Assembly: GCA_019113175.1 (NCBI GenBank)
Contig: DXHY01000056.1
Coordinates: 45,494-109,493 of the forward strand
DNA from: Candidatus Eisenbergiella stercoravium
GTDB lineage: Bacteria; Bacillota; Clostridia; Lachnospirales; Lachnospiraceae
Reading direction: 5' to 3'
Length of the DNA stretch: 64,000 nucleotides
In this document: piece by piece, positions 45,969 to 54,588 of the stretch
Numbering within the stretch: position 1 is the stretch's first letter
Layout of the letters: each line of letters starts with the position of its first letter
The notes under the pieces: model-generated
Seen by the model: the letters and a program-made list of their open reading frames with translations, nothing else
Databases searched by the model: none
Told to the model about the DNA's origin: nothing
Translations under genes and position numbers: made by a program

Positions 45969-47348
45969 TCATCCCTTAGATGCAGCCAGCATATTATCTA
46001 CAAATTCCTCTGCCGTGCATGTACCGGCGTACAATTTTAACAGATTCTCCTTCAATGCCGGAGTAATATCCGGATTGTTTTCCAAACCGCCTGAAGTTGC
46101 AAAAATCTCTGTACAGTTATCCATATATGGTTTTGCATCCATAAGCTGTTCCGGCCAGGACGTATTATTTACATCAGCCGGGATTGCAAGACTTTCTTGT
46201 GATAATTTTGCATCCCATTCCCCTCTGGTCAGCATTTCAATAAGTGCAAATGCCGCTTCCGGATTTTCACATTTATTGGTAATGGCAAAACTCTGATTAC
46301 CGATTACCATTGCTTCCAGGCCATTGATGCCATCTTCAAGTTCAGGGTAGCCGAAAAATCCCCATTTAAAATCCGGTCCGGTAATATTCTTGGTTTCATT
46401 AACCACGTAAGTACCTACACAGTACATTGCCACTGTTCCGGTTGCCAGCTCGGTATTCTGCCCGGTAGGCCATACGTTGGATCCTACCTGAGATGAAAAA
46501 TACCCTTTGGAAGCCATATCTTCAAAAGCCTGCGCCGTTTCCAGAACCTCAGGGCGATCCCATGTTCCCTCATTTACAACCTTCTTTACCTCCTCATCAC
46601 CGATCAACCGTGCCAGATGCATACCAAACGCCTGCATGGCATATGCGTCATCGGTAGTAAGAGGTGTAATACCTGCATCTTTCAGTTTCTGACATGTATC
46701 CAGGAACTTTTCCCAGGTATCCGGCGCTTCAGTAATACCGGCCTGTTCAAACAGACTTTTATTATACATATATCCATTAGCTTTCATCTGATAAGGAATT
46801 TCATATAACTTACCGTCATCATAATAGCTGCGGCTAAGCTCCATCAGAACCGGATTGGTATCCTTCTCATAATCAGCCGCTGCCGTCAGATCCTCCAGAC
46901 ACAGAATACGGTCTCCATAATTGCTCTTATTCTGAGCGCCATCAAACATATCCACCTGCTGATCAGCATCCAGTGCAGGGATCAGTCCTTCTTTAATCCC
47001 CTTTCTTCCCTTAAACTGCAGATCCACAGTAGCGCCGGTCTGCTCTTCAAATGCTTTAACTGCCTCTGCAATCACAACTCCCTGTGGTTCGGTAGCTTCC
47101 CAATTGGACCAGTATACCAGCTTAACTCCCTCAAAGTTCTGAGCATCAGCCGTATCCGCCGCGGCAGTTGTTTCTGCATCCGTTTCCGCTGATGCCTGCC
47201 CGGCCGCACTCTCCACCGCTGCAGCCTCCTCTGTTGCTCCTGTGGCGGCTGTTTCTGTGGATGTTGAACTGCCGCACCCTGCCAGAAGATTTGAGATCAA
47301 AATACCACAGGTAATAAGACCTCCCAGTTTTTTCAGTGATTTCCTCAT
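45969..47348 (-). CDS. CUT1 solute-binding lipoprotein
   Basis: This protein of about 459 residues has signal peptide KSLKKLGGLITCGILISN with lipobox LLAGC, then an Ala/Thr/Glu-rich linker (30-70). The MalE-like fold has VKLVYWSNWEATEPQGVVI, FEEQTGATVDLQFKGR and IPYQMKANGYMYNKSLFEQA. GGAGGTAAAACT before 47348 lies inside the last codons of the LacI gene, so the two are tightly coupled. The ligand is unknown. Confidence 0.93.
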   Translation of the reverse strand: MRKSLKKLGGLITCGILISNLLAGCGSSTSTETAATGATEEAAAVESAAGQASAETDAETTAAADTADAQNFEGVKLVYWSNWEATEPQGVVIAEAVKAFEEQTGATVDLQFKGRKGIKEGLIPALDADQQVDMFDGAQNKSNYGDRILCLEDLTAAADYEKDTNPVLMELSRSYYDDGKLYEIPYQMKANGYMYNKSLFEQAGITEAPDTWEKFLDTCQKLKDAGITPLTTDDAYAMQAFGMHLARLIGDEEVKKVVNEGTWDRPEVLETAQAFEDMASKGYFSSQVGSNVWPTGQNTELATGTVAMYCVGTYVVNETKNITGPDFKWGFFGYPELEDGINGLEAMVIGNQSFAITNKCENPEAAFALIEMLTRGEWDAKLSQESLAIPADVNNTSWPEQLMDAKPYMDNCTEIFATSGGLENNPDITPALKENLLKLYAGTCTAEEFVDNMLAASKG

Positions 47349-47352
47349 AGTT

Positions 47353-48471
47353 TTACCTCCATGCAATTATATTATCTGAGCGCTCAAAAAAGCTCAAATT
47401 GCTCTGTAAAATGATATCGATGGGACAATCGATTCGCAGCGGCGGCTCGATATTTTTAACCATACGATCTACTAAAATATTAAGTCCGGTATACCCCTTC
47501 ATATATGCTGCCTGGTTAATTACCGCCTTGAGCTGTCCCGTCTTCAGTAAATGTGTCGTAATGTCATTCAAATCCGTTCCTATCACGGATACCTTCTCTT
47601 CCATTCCCGCCTTCTGTACTGCCTGCACCATAGGACTGTTTTCATGAGCAGTCAAAGCATAGCAGGCTACTGTATCAGGATTTTCCATTAATGCGCGATA
47701 TATTGCTTCACAAACAACCTCATCCCGATTATTAAAATAACCTTCCACAATATGGACTTTTAAATTCGGCTTTTTTTCATTCAGGTAATAAATAAAGCTT
47801 TCCACTTTGTTGGCATGAATTTTAGAATCCGGTCTTCCTCGTGATACTAAAACACTCCCCGTTTCCGGCGTAATCAGACTTAAAAATTCTGCCGCAACAT
47901 GTCCCAGGCTTTTTTCATTACAGGGAATACAGTACAGGCCTTCCGGTTCCGCAAGTTCATCATCAATCACTACAGTCATTACACCCTGTGTTACCAGCCG
48001 CTGAAACTGCATAAGCACATTTCTTCTCCGTGTATAGGAAAAAGTAACAACTCCAGTATATCTTGTCCCTGCATCAGCAATCTTCTTCAACAATTCATAC
48101 TGATGTTCTTCATCCATGCAGACCATTTCTTCGACTTCTACATTTAGTCCCTTTACTTCCTTTGCACTGGCATTAAGCCCTTTCCATATGTAATCAAAAT
48201 ATAACCCATTATCCTGGGGCAGCACAGCTGCCACCCGGCAGGTCTTTCTTTTGAGAGAGGCTGCTGCATAATTGAATTCATACCCCATCTCTTTCGCAGT
48301 CTGAACAATCTGGCTGCGCAGCTTCTCACTGACTCCTTCTTTTCCTGCCAATGCACGATGCACAGATACGGAAGAAACATGAAGTCTTTCAGAAATATCT
48401 TTAATTGTAATCGGGCCACTGCTCTTCAAATTATCTTTTCCCATATAGTTGTACATTTTAGTTGTGGTCAA
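47353..48471 (-). CDS. LacI-family transcriptional regulator leading the sulfatase operon
   Basis: This protein of up to 372 residues has helix-turn-helix ITIKDISERLHVSSVSVHRAL and a sugar-sensor domain of ribose-binding type. Its hinge has SLKRKTCRVAAVLP, and VSVIGTDLNDITTHLL sits late. The start is uncertain: TTG 48471, ATG 48456 and ATG 48444 are all in frame, and AAAGGA is only 2 bases before the TTG. The final codons contain the ribosome site of the binding-protein gene. The regulator is the first gene of its own operon, with tandem-repeat operators at the promoter, which suggests autorepression. Confidence 0.9.
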   Translation of the reverse strand: MTTTKMYNYMGKDNLKSSGPITIKDISERLHVSSVSVHRALAGKEGVSEKLRSQIVQTAKEMGYEFNYAAASLKRKTCRVAAVLPQDNGLYFDYIWKGLNASAKEVKGLNVEVEEMVCMDEEHQYELLKKIADAGTRYTGVVTFSYTRRRNVLMQFQRLVTQGVMTVVIDDELAEPEGLYCIPCNEKSLGHVAAEFLSLITPETGSVLVSRGRPDSKIHANKVESFIYYLNEKKPNLKVHIVEGYFNNRDEVVCEAIYRALMENPDTVACYALTAHENSPMVQAVQKAGMEEKVSVIGTDLNDITTHLLKTGQLKAVINQAAYMKGYTGLNILVDRMVKNIEPPLRIDCPIDIILQSNLSFFERSDNIIAWR

Positions 48472-48527
48472 TATCCTTTAATTAATCAGAAAATTCCGGA
48501 AGTATACTGAAACATGCTATTAAGGAT

Positions 48528-48563
48528 ATCGTTTTCTTTATTGTTTACGTTATCGTTTACGTT
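48528..48563 (-). promoter_or_regulatory. Three tandem 12-bp repeats, probable operator
   Basis: On the minus strand, in order: AACGTAAACGAT, AACGTAAACAAT, AAAGAAAACGAT, with no spacers. They cover roughly +1 to +34 of the LacI operon transcript. The repeats are direct, whereas most LacI operators are palindromic. Confidence 0.65.
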
Positions 48564-48567
48564 CTTT

Positions 48568-48596
48568 ATTATAATTGTCATCTTGCATATTGTCTA
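48568..48596 (-). promoter_or_regulatory. Promoter of the LacI-sulfatase operon
   Basis: On the minus strand TAGACA (48596-48591), 17 bases, TATAAT (48573-48568). The remaining 48597-48740 is AT-rich with nothing further recognised. Confidence 0.75.
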
Positions 48597-48735
48597 TGTC
48601 GCTTTTGTCACAAATTTACAGCAAAATTTTTAGCATAATATCTAATTTATTTTTTATTCCGTATATTTTATTGTTAATATTTGGCCTATTTTAGATTCTA
48701 TTATACTTTTTCTTCAATTCAGGAGTCTTCTGCCA

Positions 48736-48786
48736 GATAAAAAAGCAGACCGATGCTCCTTTTCAACTCCGGTGCAACGGTCTGCC
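48736..48786 (-). terminator. Terminator of the alpha-glucan operon
   Basis: On the minus strand GCAGACCG pairs with CGGTCTGC (48785-48778 and 48752-48745), followed by TTTTTTATC. It lies about 70 bases after the neopullulanase stop. Confidence 0.85.
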
Positions 48787-48853
48787 TCAAAACGATCATA
48801 TTTATCTCAATACAAACTGACTGAAGGAACCTTCCTTCTATACACTTCTTTTT

Positions 48854-50614
48854 CTATTCCTCCCTCTTCCTCCGGATCAGGGTCCCGTTCTTCCCAAGCA
48901 CCCCGTTTTCATATTTTCTGGAGAAAAGCACCTCGCCCTCTTCCTTCACCGAAACAGCTTCCTCTCCGCAGTTTAAGAGAATCTCCAGCTTCCGATTCTG
49001 CGAATCCAGTTTGATGTACTCCACCAGGCGTTTCTGCGGGTATTCGCCGGGAAAATGGAAATACAGGCTCCGGCAGGCTTCTTCACTCTTACGCATCTCG
49101 ATCAGGCTGCGCATTGCCAGGATTTTCTCCTGATTTTCAGAGGAGGAAAGCTCGTGCCAGGGCATGGGACGGCGGCAGTCCGGATCATGTCCGCCTTCCA
49201 TGGCGATTTCGGTTCCATAGTAGATGCAGGCGCTGCCAGGCATGGTAAACAATACCGCGAGCTGCTGGTAAAATATGTCCGGATCATGGAAACGGTTCAT
49301 CAGCCGTTCCGTGTCGTGGGAATCCAGAAGGTTGAACATCACATTGTTGTTCTGCTGCATGTACATGGTGTAGCAGCGGTTGACCATATATTCAAATTCC
49401 GCCTTGTCCATGCTCTTATCCAGGAAAAAGTCATGGATGCCGCTCAGAAGCGGATAGTTCATCACGGAATCATACTCATCGCCCATCAGCCACTGGCTGG
49501 CATCATGCCAGATCTCTCCGAGCAGGTACAGATCAGGCTTAAGCGCTCTCAGCCGCTCGCGCATCTTCTTCAGGAAGCGGTGGGAGACCTCATTTCCAAC
49601 ATCATAACGGATTCCGTCGATGTCAAATTCCCGGATCCAGTCCTCACAGACGCCGCAGAAATAGTCGATCACCTCATCGTTATTGGTGTTCAGTTTGGGC
49701 ATCCAGTCTGCGAAGGCAAAGGAATAAAACCTGGCGTCCCTGGTATCCGCTCTTTTTTCCAGATTGTCCCAGTCCTGAATCATGAACCAGTCGGCGTATG
49801 CGGATTTTTCCTTCTTCTCCAGCACGTCCAGCCAGGGAGCAAAGCGGCGGCCGCAGTGATTGAACACCGCGTCAACCATGATGCGGATGCCATGTTCATG
49901 CGCCTTTTTCACCAGTCTGGCAAAATCCTCGTTGGTTCCAAACTGGGGATCGATGCGGGTATAGTCCTTCGTATCGTATTTGTGGGTGGAATCCGCTTCC
50001 ATGATGGGATTCAGGTAAATGCCCGTAATGCCCAGCTCCTTCAGGTAAGGAAGCTTCTCCTCAATTCCCTTCAGATTTCCTCCGAAACGCTCCTGATTGG
50101 TGACCGGTCCCGCATGCCAGGGCACGATGTCCGGCGTGTTTTCCTCCGGCGTCCCGTTGCAGAAACGGTCCGGAAAAATCTGATACCATACCGTTTCGTT
50201 CACCCAGTCCGGCGTCCTGTTCACATCGGCCGGGTTCATCCACGGCACGATGAAGCACTGGAGCATACGCCCTTCCATCTGCACCTGTTCCGGAGTCAGA
50301 AAGCCGTCCTCAAAATAGTACCAGACCTCGTCCTTCGTATGCAGCTCAAAATAGTATTTGCAGCGCTTATACGCCGGACGCAGGGTCGTGGTCCACCAGA
50401 GCTGGTTGCGGAGCCGTTTCTTGAAAACGATTTCCTCCCGTTTTCCCGTCCATTTCTCTCCCCCGCCCATGATGCCCGCTTCATAAGGGTCTCCGTGATG
50501 CAGGAAAACCCGTTCCACATCATAGCCTGTTTTCAGGTTTACGATCAGCTCGTCCTCGTTCAGGGGATAGCTCATCTGTTCCGATGTTCTGTGATATACT
50601 CCTGTAAATTCCAT
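48854..50614 (-). CDS. GH13 neopullulanase / maltogenic amylase-like enzyme
   Basis: This intracellular alpha-glucan hydrolase has 586 residues: an N-terminal beta domain (about 1-120) followed by the GH13 barrel. MVDAVFNHCG is region I, GIRYDVGN region II with the nucleophile Asp (about 335), LLGEIWHD region III with the acid Glu (about 366), and LDSHDTE region IV (about 430). The N-domain and MPKLN motif fit the GH13_20 group (cyclomaltodextrinase, neopullulanase). GGAGGTAAGA fixes the start at 50614. It is the last gene of the glucan operon and is preceded by the hairpin cassette A. Confidence 0.9.
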   Translation of the reverse strand: MEFTGVYHRTSEQMSYPLNEDELIVNLKTGYDVERVFLHHGDPYEAGIMGGGEKWTGKREEIVFKKRLRNQLWWTTTLRPAYKRCKYYFELHTKDEVWYYFEDGFLTPEQVQMEGRMLQCFIVPWMNPADVNRTPDWVNETVWYQIFPDRFCNGTPEENTPDIVPWHAGPVTNQERFGGNLKGIEEKLPYLKELGITGIYLNPIMEADSTHKYDTKDYTRIDPQFGTNEDFARLVKKAHEHGIRIMVDAVFNHCGRRFAPWLDVLEKKEKSAYADWFMIQDWDNLEKRADTRDARFYSFAFADWMPKLNTNNDEVIDYFCGVCEDWIREFDIDGIRYDVGNEVSHRFLKKMRERLRALKPDLYLLGEIWHDASQWLMGDEYDSVMNYPLLSGIHDFFLDKSMDKAEFEYMVNRCYTMYMQQNNNVMFNLLDSHDTERLMNRFHDPDIFYQQLAVLFTMPGSACIYYGTEIAMEGGHDPDCRRPMPWHELSSSENQEKILAMRSLIEMRKSEEACRSLYFHFPGEYPQKRLVEYIKLDSQNRKLEILLNCGEEAVSVKEEGEVLFSRKYENGVLGKNGTLIRRKREE

Positions 50615-50623
50615 TCTTACCTC

Positions 50624-50720
50624 CATGCTGAAGCGCTTTGCGCTGAAGCACGCGCGCCGAATCTCTGATTCGGCGCAGTTCCAGGAGTGAAAAATGCGCC
50701 GTCAGGCACATTTTTCACTC
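50624..50720 (-). repeat. Intercistronic hairpin cassette, copy A
   Basis: Three stems in a row: AGCGC/GCGCT (50632-50644), GCGCCGAATC-TCT-GATTCGGCGC (50654-50676) and GAGTGAAAAATG/CATTTTTCACTC (50685-50720). It fills the gap between the amylomaltase stop and the neopullulanase ribosome site. Copy B at 61231-61357 has the same order, and base changes inside the stems keep pairing. Confidence 0.75.
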
Positions 50721-52187
50721 TCATCTGTTCGTCAGCAGCTTCCGATAACGGGAAAGCATCTTTTCCGCCCCGTCAAAATCCGGCATACGCCATTCCCAGT
50801 TGGGAGAGCCCACCGTTCCCGGAGTATTGATATGTCCTTTTTTCCCAAGTCCCAGAATATCCGCCATGGGCACGATGGCGATATCTGCCCGTCCTGTGAG
50901 GGCATAGGTCAGAAGCCTGTCGTGTACGCTGCCCGTTTTGATGCCGTTTTTCTTCAGGAAAGCACGTACCTTTCTTTTGGCCGCGCAGCTTAAGTCCCCA
51001 TACCACTCCATCAGAGGAGAATTATCATGGGTTCCGGTATAGCAGATCAGATTTTCCGTTTCCGGGAAGGAATCGAACGCATATTTTCCGTCCGTATTGA
51101 TGGAAAATACCAGCACCTTCATTCCTTTCAGGCCATAGTGCTCCTTCAATGTGAGAACCTCCGGCCGCAGATCGCCCAGATCCTCCGCCACCAGGCAGAC
51201 GCCGGGAAGCTTCTCCAGCAGGGTGTCAATCACCTCATATCCCGGCGCTTCAATCCATTCCCCCTCCACCGCCGTGGGGCAGGTGGCCGGAATTTTCCAG
51301 AAGGTATCAAAGGCCCGGAAGTGATCGATGCGGATGATGTCGAACAGCTTATTGCTGTAGCCGATCCGGTCCACCCAGAACTGATAGCCGTTCTTTTTCA
51401 GGTAATCCCAGTCATAGATCGGGTTGCCCCACCTCTGTCCGGTGGCGCTGAAATAATCCGGAGGCACTCCGGCGATGAAGATCGGTCTTCCGTCCGTATC
51501 CAGAAGGAAGTTATCCCTGCCGCCCCACACATCCACAGAGTCCACGCCCACATAGAAGGGCACGTCGCCCATGACGCGGATTCCCGCATCGTTTGCCGCC
51601 CGCTTCACCTTCATCCACTGGGTGTAGAACAGGTACTGCAGAAACATCTGGTACTGCGCTTCCTCTTCGATTTCCGCAGCAAGAGCGCCGCGCGTTTCCG
51701 GCCAGTCTCTGTCTTCAGTTTCCCATTCATTCCAGCATTTTCCGCCGTTCTTTCTTTTCAGGGCACGGAAAACGGCATAATCGTATACCCATTCCTGGGA
51801 GATGAAGCTCTGATAAGCCTCCTCTTCCTTTCCGCCCTTTTTCACAAAAGCATCGTATGCCGCCTTCAGGTACGGTTCCTTAAAGGCGCGGACTGCCTCA
51901 TAATCCACCCGTTCCGCATTTTCCCGGAAGGAGGGCGGAAGCTCGGACAGCAGCCCTTCTTCCTGCAGCGCGTCCAGGCTGATGTACAGCTCATCTCCCG
52001 CACAGGAGGAATAAGGCTGATAGGGAGAATTGCCGTATCCCACCGGATTCAGTGGCAGAATCTGCCAGATTTTCACTCCGTTTTCCCGGAGCAGGTCAAT
52101 AAAATGGTATACTAACGCGCCCAGCTCCCCCACTCCCGTCCGTGACGGAAGCGAGGAAACCGGCATTAAAATTCCTGATTCTCTCAT
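50721..52187 (-). CDS. malQ: 4-alpha-glucanotransferase (amylomaltase)
   Basis: This 488-residue GH77 enzyme disproportionates maltodextrins. The start RESGILMPVSSLPSRTGVGE, the substrate site GNSPYQPYSS and the nucleophile block RIDHFRAFD (about 287) are visible. CLVAEDLGDL carries the acid Glu, and YTGTHDNSPLMEWY the stabilising Asp. Length fits the Firmicute form. AAGGAGATTTCA precedes the ATG, 17 bases after the glycogen phosphorylase gene. It feeds phosphorylase with long chains and releases glucose. Confidence 0.96.
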   Translation of the reverse strand: MRESGILMPVSSLPSRTGVGELGALVYHFIDLLRENGVKIWQILPLNPVGYGNSPYQPYSSCAGDELYISLDALQEEGLLSELPPSFRENAERVDYEAVRAFKEPYLKAAYDAFVKKGGKEEEAYQSFISQEWVYDYAVFRALKRKNGGKCWNEWETEDRDWPETRGALAAEIEEEAQYQMFLQYLFYTQWMKVKRAANDAGIRVMGDVPFYVGVDSVDVWGGRDNFLLDTDGRPIFIAGVPPDYFSATGQRWGNPIYDWDYLKKNGYQFWVDRIGYSNKLFDIIRIDHFRAFDTFWKIPATCPTAVEGEWIEAPGYEVIDTLLEKLPGVCLVAEDLGDLRPEVLTLKEHYGLKGMKVLVFSINTDGKYAFDSFPETENLICYTGTHDNSPLMEWYGDLSCAAKRKVRAFLKKNGIKTGSVHDRLLTYALTGRADIAIVPMADILGLGKKGHINTPGTVGSPNWEWRMPDFDGAEKMLSRYRKLLTNR

Positions 52188-52204
52188 TGAAATCTCCTTA
52201 TTTT

Positions 52205-54466
52205 TTACAGATGCCAGATATCTCTGTTATACTCCTCGATGGTGCGGTCGGATGAGAAGTAGCCCGCCTTCGCGATGTTGACAAGCATCTTCTTCGTCCA
52301 TGCCTTCTGATCCTCGTAATCGGAAAGCATCCGTTCCTTGGTCTGAATGTAATCCTTCACATCCAGCAGGGTCATGAACCAGTCCTTGCCCACGATTTCC
52401 TTATACAGCCTTCCCAGGTTGACGGGATCGCCGATGCGGATCAGCTCCTTGCTGACGATGAAGTCCACCAGCTCCTGAATTTCCGGATTGTTGTCATAAA
52501 TCTCTCCGGAATGGTATCCGACGGTATCGTACAGACGGATGACCTCTTCGGATTTCGCGCCGAACAGGTAGATGTTGTCATCGCCCACCAGATCGTGGAT
52601 CTCCACGTTTGCGCCGTCCAGAGTTCCCAGCGTCACCGCGCCGTTGAGCATCATCTTCATGTTGCCCGTTCCGGAAGCCTCCTTGGAAGCCAGGGAAATC
52701 TGCTCGGAAATATCCGCGGCAGGGATCAGTTTCTCCGCCTTTGTCACGTTATAGTTTTCCACCATCACCAGCTTCAGGTAAGGGCTCACCTGCGGATCAT
52801 TATCGATGAGCTGCTGCAGGCACAGAAGCAGATGGATGATGTCCTTGGCAATGATATAGGCCGGCGCCGCCTTCGCGCCGAAAATCATGGTGATGGGGCG
52901 CTTCGGCAGATTGCCCTTCTTGATCTCTTTATATTTGTAAATGGCGTACAGCGCGTTCATCTGCTGTCTCTTGTACTCGTGGAGACGCTTAATCTGGATA
53001 TCGAAAACAGAATTTTCATCAATGTCCACATTCTGTGTCTGCTTCAGGTACTTTTTCAGGTCTGCCTTGGCTTCCTTTTTGATTTCAGCAATGCGGTTCA
53101 GAACCGTTTCATCATTCTGATAAGCCATCAGCTTTTCCAGCTGAGCCGCGTCCTTCACAAAATCCGTGCCGATCAGGCTTCCCAGATAATCGGAGAGCCT
53201 GTGGTTGCAGTGAACCAGCCATCTGCGGAAGGTGATTCCGTTGGTCTTGTTGTTGAATTTCTGCGGATAAATATCGTAGAAGGGCTTCAGCTCGGATTTT
53301 TCCAGGATCTCGGTATGAAGCGCCGCCACGCCGTTCACCGCATAGCCGTAATGGATGTCGATGTGGGCCATATGAACTCTGTTTTCCTTATCGATGATAT
53401 ACACCCTCTCATCGTGGAAATCCCTTCTCACTCTGGCATCCAGGTCGCGGATGATGGGAAGCAGGTGGGGAACCACCTTTTCCAGATAGGAAATGGGCCA
53501 TTTTTCCAGCGCCTCTGCCAGAATGGTGTGATTGGTGTAGGCGCAGGTCTTTCTCACCACATCCACCGCTGTATCCGCATTAAAGCCTCTCGCTTCCAGC
53601 AGACGGATCAGCTCCGGAATCACCATGGTGGGATGGGTATCGTTGATCTGGATACATACATGCTCATGCAGGTGATACAGGTTCACCCCTCTCTCCTCCG
53701 CTTCCGCAAGGATGAGCTGAGCCGCGTTGCTCACCATGAAATACTGCTGATAGATTCTCAGAAGCTGTCCGGCCTCATCGCTGTCATCGGGATACAGGAA
53801 GAGGGTCAGATTTCTTCTGATATCGTTCTTGTCAAAATTAATTCCGTTTCCGATAATGTTTTCATCCACGCTGTCCAGATCGAACAAATGCAGGCGGTTG
53901 CAGCCGTTCTGCTGGTATCCCGGCACATCTATATCGTACATGGTGGAGTTCACGGTGAAATCTTTGAAAGGCACTTCAAAATGGCGCTCCGTCCGGGTCA
54001 GCCAGCTTTCCGGCGTAATCCAGGGATTCTTTTCCTCATCCTGCTTGTTGTCCTTAAATTTCTGAAGGAACAGGCCGTCGTGATAGTTCAGGCCCACGCC
54101 GTCTCCGGCCAGCCCCAGCGTTGCGATGGAATCCAGAAAACAGGCGGCAAGCCTTCCCAGACCGCCGTTCCCCAGAGAGGGTTCCGGCTCGATCTCCTCG
54201 ATCTCGGTGATATCCTTCCCATACTTTTTCAGCACTTCTCTGGTTTCCTCAAACAGTCCCAGGTTGATCAGATTGTTGGAAAGCAGCTTGCCGATGAGGA
54301 ATTCTGCGGAAATATAGTACAGCTTCCGGCTTCCCTCATTCCTCTTCATTCCCTCCATTCTCTTTTTGGTGATACCCAGAAGCGCCGCATAGATTTCCTC
54401 ATTGGACGCATCCCGGATGGTCTTTCCGAATTTTTCCTGCAATAAAAGCTCCAGTTCTTTTTCCAT
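52205..54466 (-). CDS. glgP: Glycogen/maltodextrin phosphorylase
   Basis: This 753-residue GT35 enzyme releases glucose 1-phosphate from alpha-1,4-glucan. It has the N-terminal [18 protein letters not shown], the active-site [17 protein letters not shown], and the PLP-lysine motif [11 protein letters not shown] (Lys about 602) before [16 protein letters not shown]. It is about 50 residues shorter than E. coli GlgP, as is normal for Clostridia. GGAGGTAAAC precedes the ATG. The upstream 122-base gap holds two hairpins. Confidence 0.97.
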   Translation of the reverse strand: MEKELELLLQEKFGKTIRDASNEEIYAALLGITKKRMEGMKRNEGSRKLYYISAEFLIGKLLSNNLINLGLFEETREVLKKYGKDITEIEEIEPEPSLGNGGLGRLAACFLDSIATLGLAGDGVGLNYHDGLFLQKFKDNKQDEEKNPWITPESWLTRTERHFEVPFKDFTVNSTMYDIDVPGYQQNGCNRLHLFDLDSVDENIIGNGINFDKNDIRRNLTLFLYPDDSDEAGQLLRIYQQYFMVSNAAQLILAEAEERGVNLYHLHEHVCIQINDTHPTMVIPELIRLLEARGFNADTAVDVVRKTCAYTNHTILAEALEKWPISYLEKVVPHLLPIIRDLDARVRRDFHDERVYIIDKENRVHMAHIDIHYGYAVNGVAALHTEILEKSELKPFYDIYPQKFNNKTNGITFRRWLVHCNHRLSDYLGSLIGTDFVKDAAQLEKLMAYQNDETVLNRIAEIKKEAKADLKKYLKQTQNVDIDENSVFDIQIKRLHEYKRQQMNALYAIYKYKEIKKGNLPKRPITMIFGAKAAPAYIIAKDIIHLLLCLQQLIDNDPQVSPYLKLVMVENYNVTKAEKLIPAADISEQISLASKEASGTGNMKMMLNGAVTLGTLDGANVEIHDLVGDDNIYLFGAKSEEVIRLYDTVGYHSGEIYDNNPEIQELVDFIVSKELIRIGDPVNLGRLYKEIVGKDWFMTLLDVKDYIQTKERMLSDYEDQKAWTKKMLVNIAKAGYFSSDRTIEEYNRDIWHL

Positions 54467-54482
54467 GTTTACCTCCTGTTTC

Positions 54483-54572
54483 TGCCGCCTTGGGCGGCAT
54501 CTCTTTCTGTTACATATCTCTGTTCAGTTTATTATTTTACCACATCCTTCCGGCCTTAACACCAGCCGGAAG
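54483..54572 (-). repeat. Two intercistronic hairpins before glgP
   Basis: TGCCGCC (54483-54489) pairs with GGCGGCA (54493-54499); CTTCCGGC (54547-54554) pairs with GCCGGAAG (54565-54572). No T-run follows either on the minus strand, so readthrough from the debranching-enzyme gene is likely. Confidence 0.55.
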
Positions 54573-54588
54573 AAAGGATTTTTCAAAA

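Noticed and set aside
52511..54445. 644-codon plus-strand reading frame
   Set aside because: Shadow of glycogen phosphorylase; the other strand has full conserved motifs.
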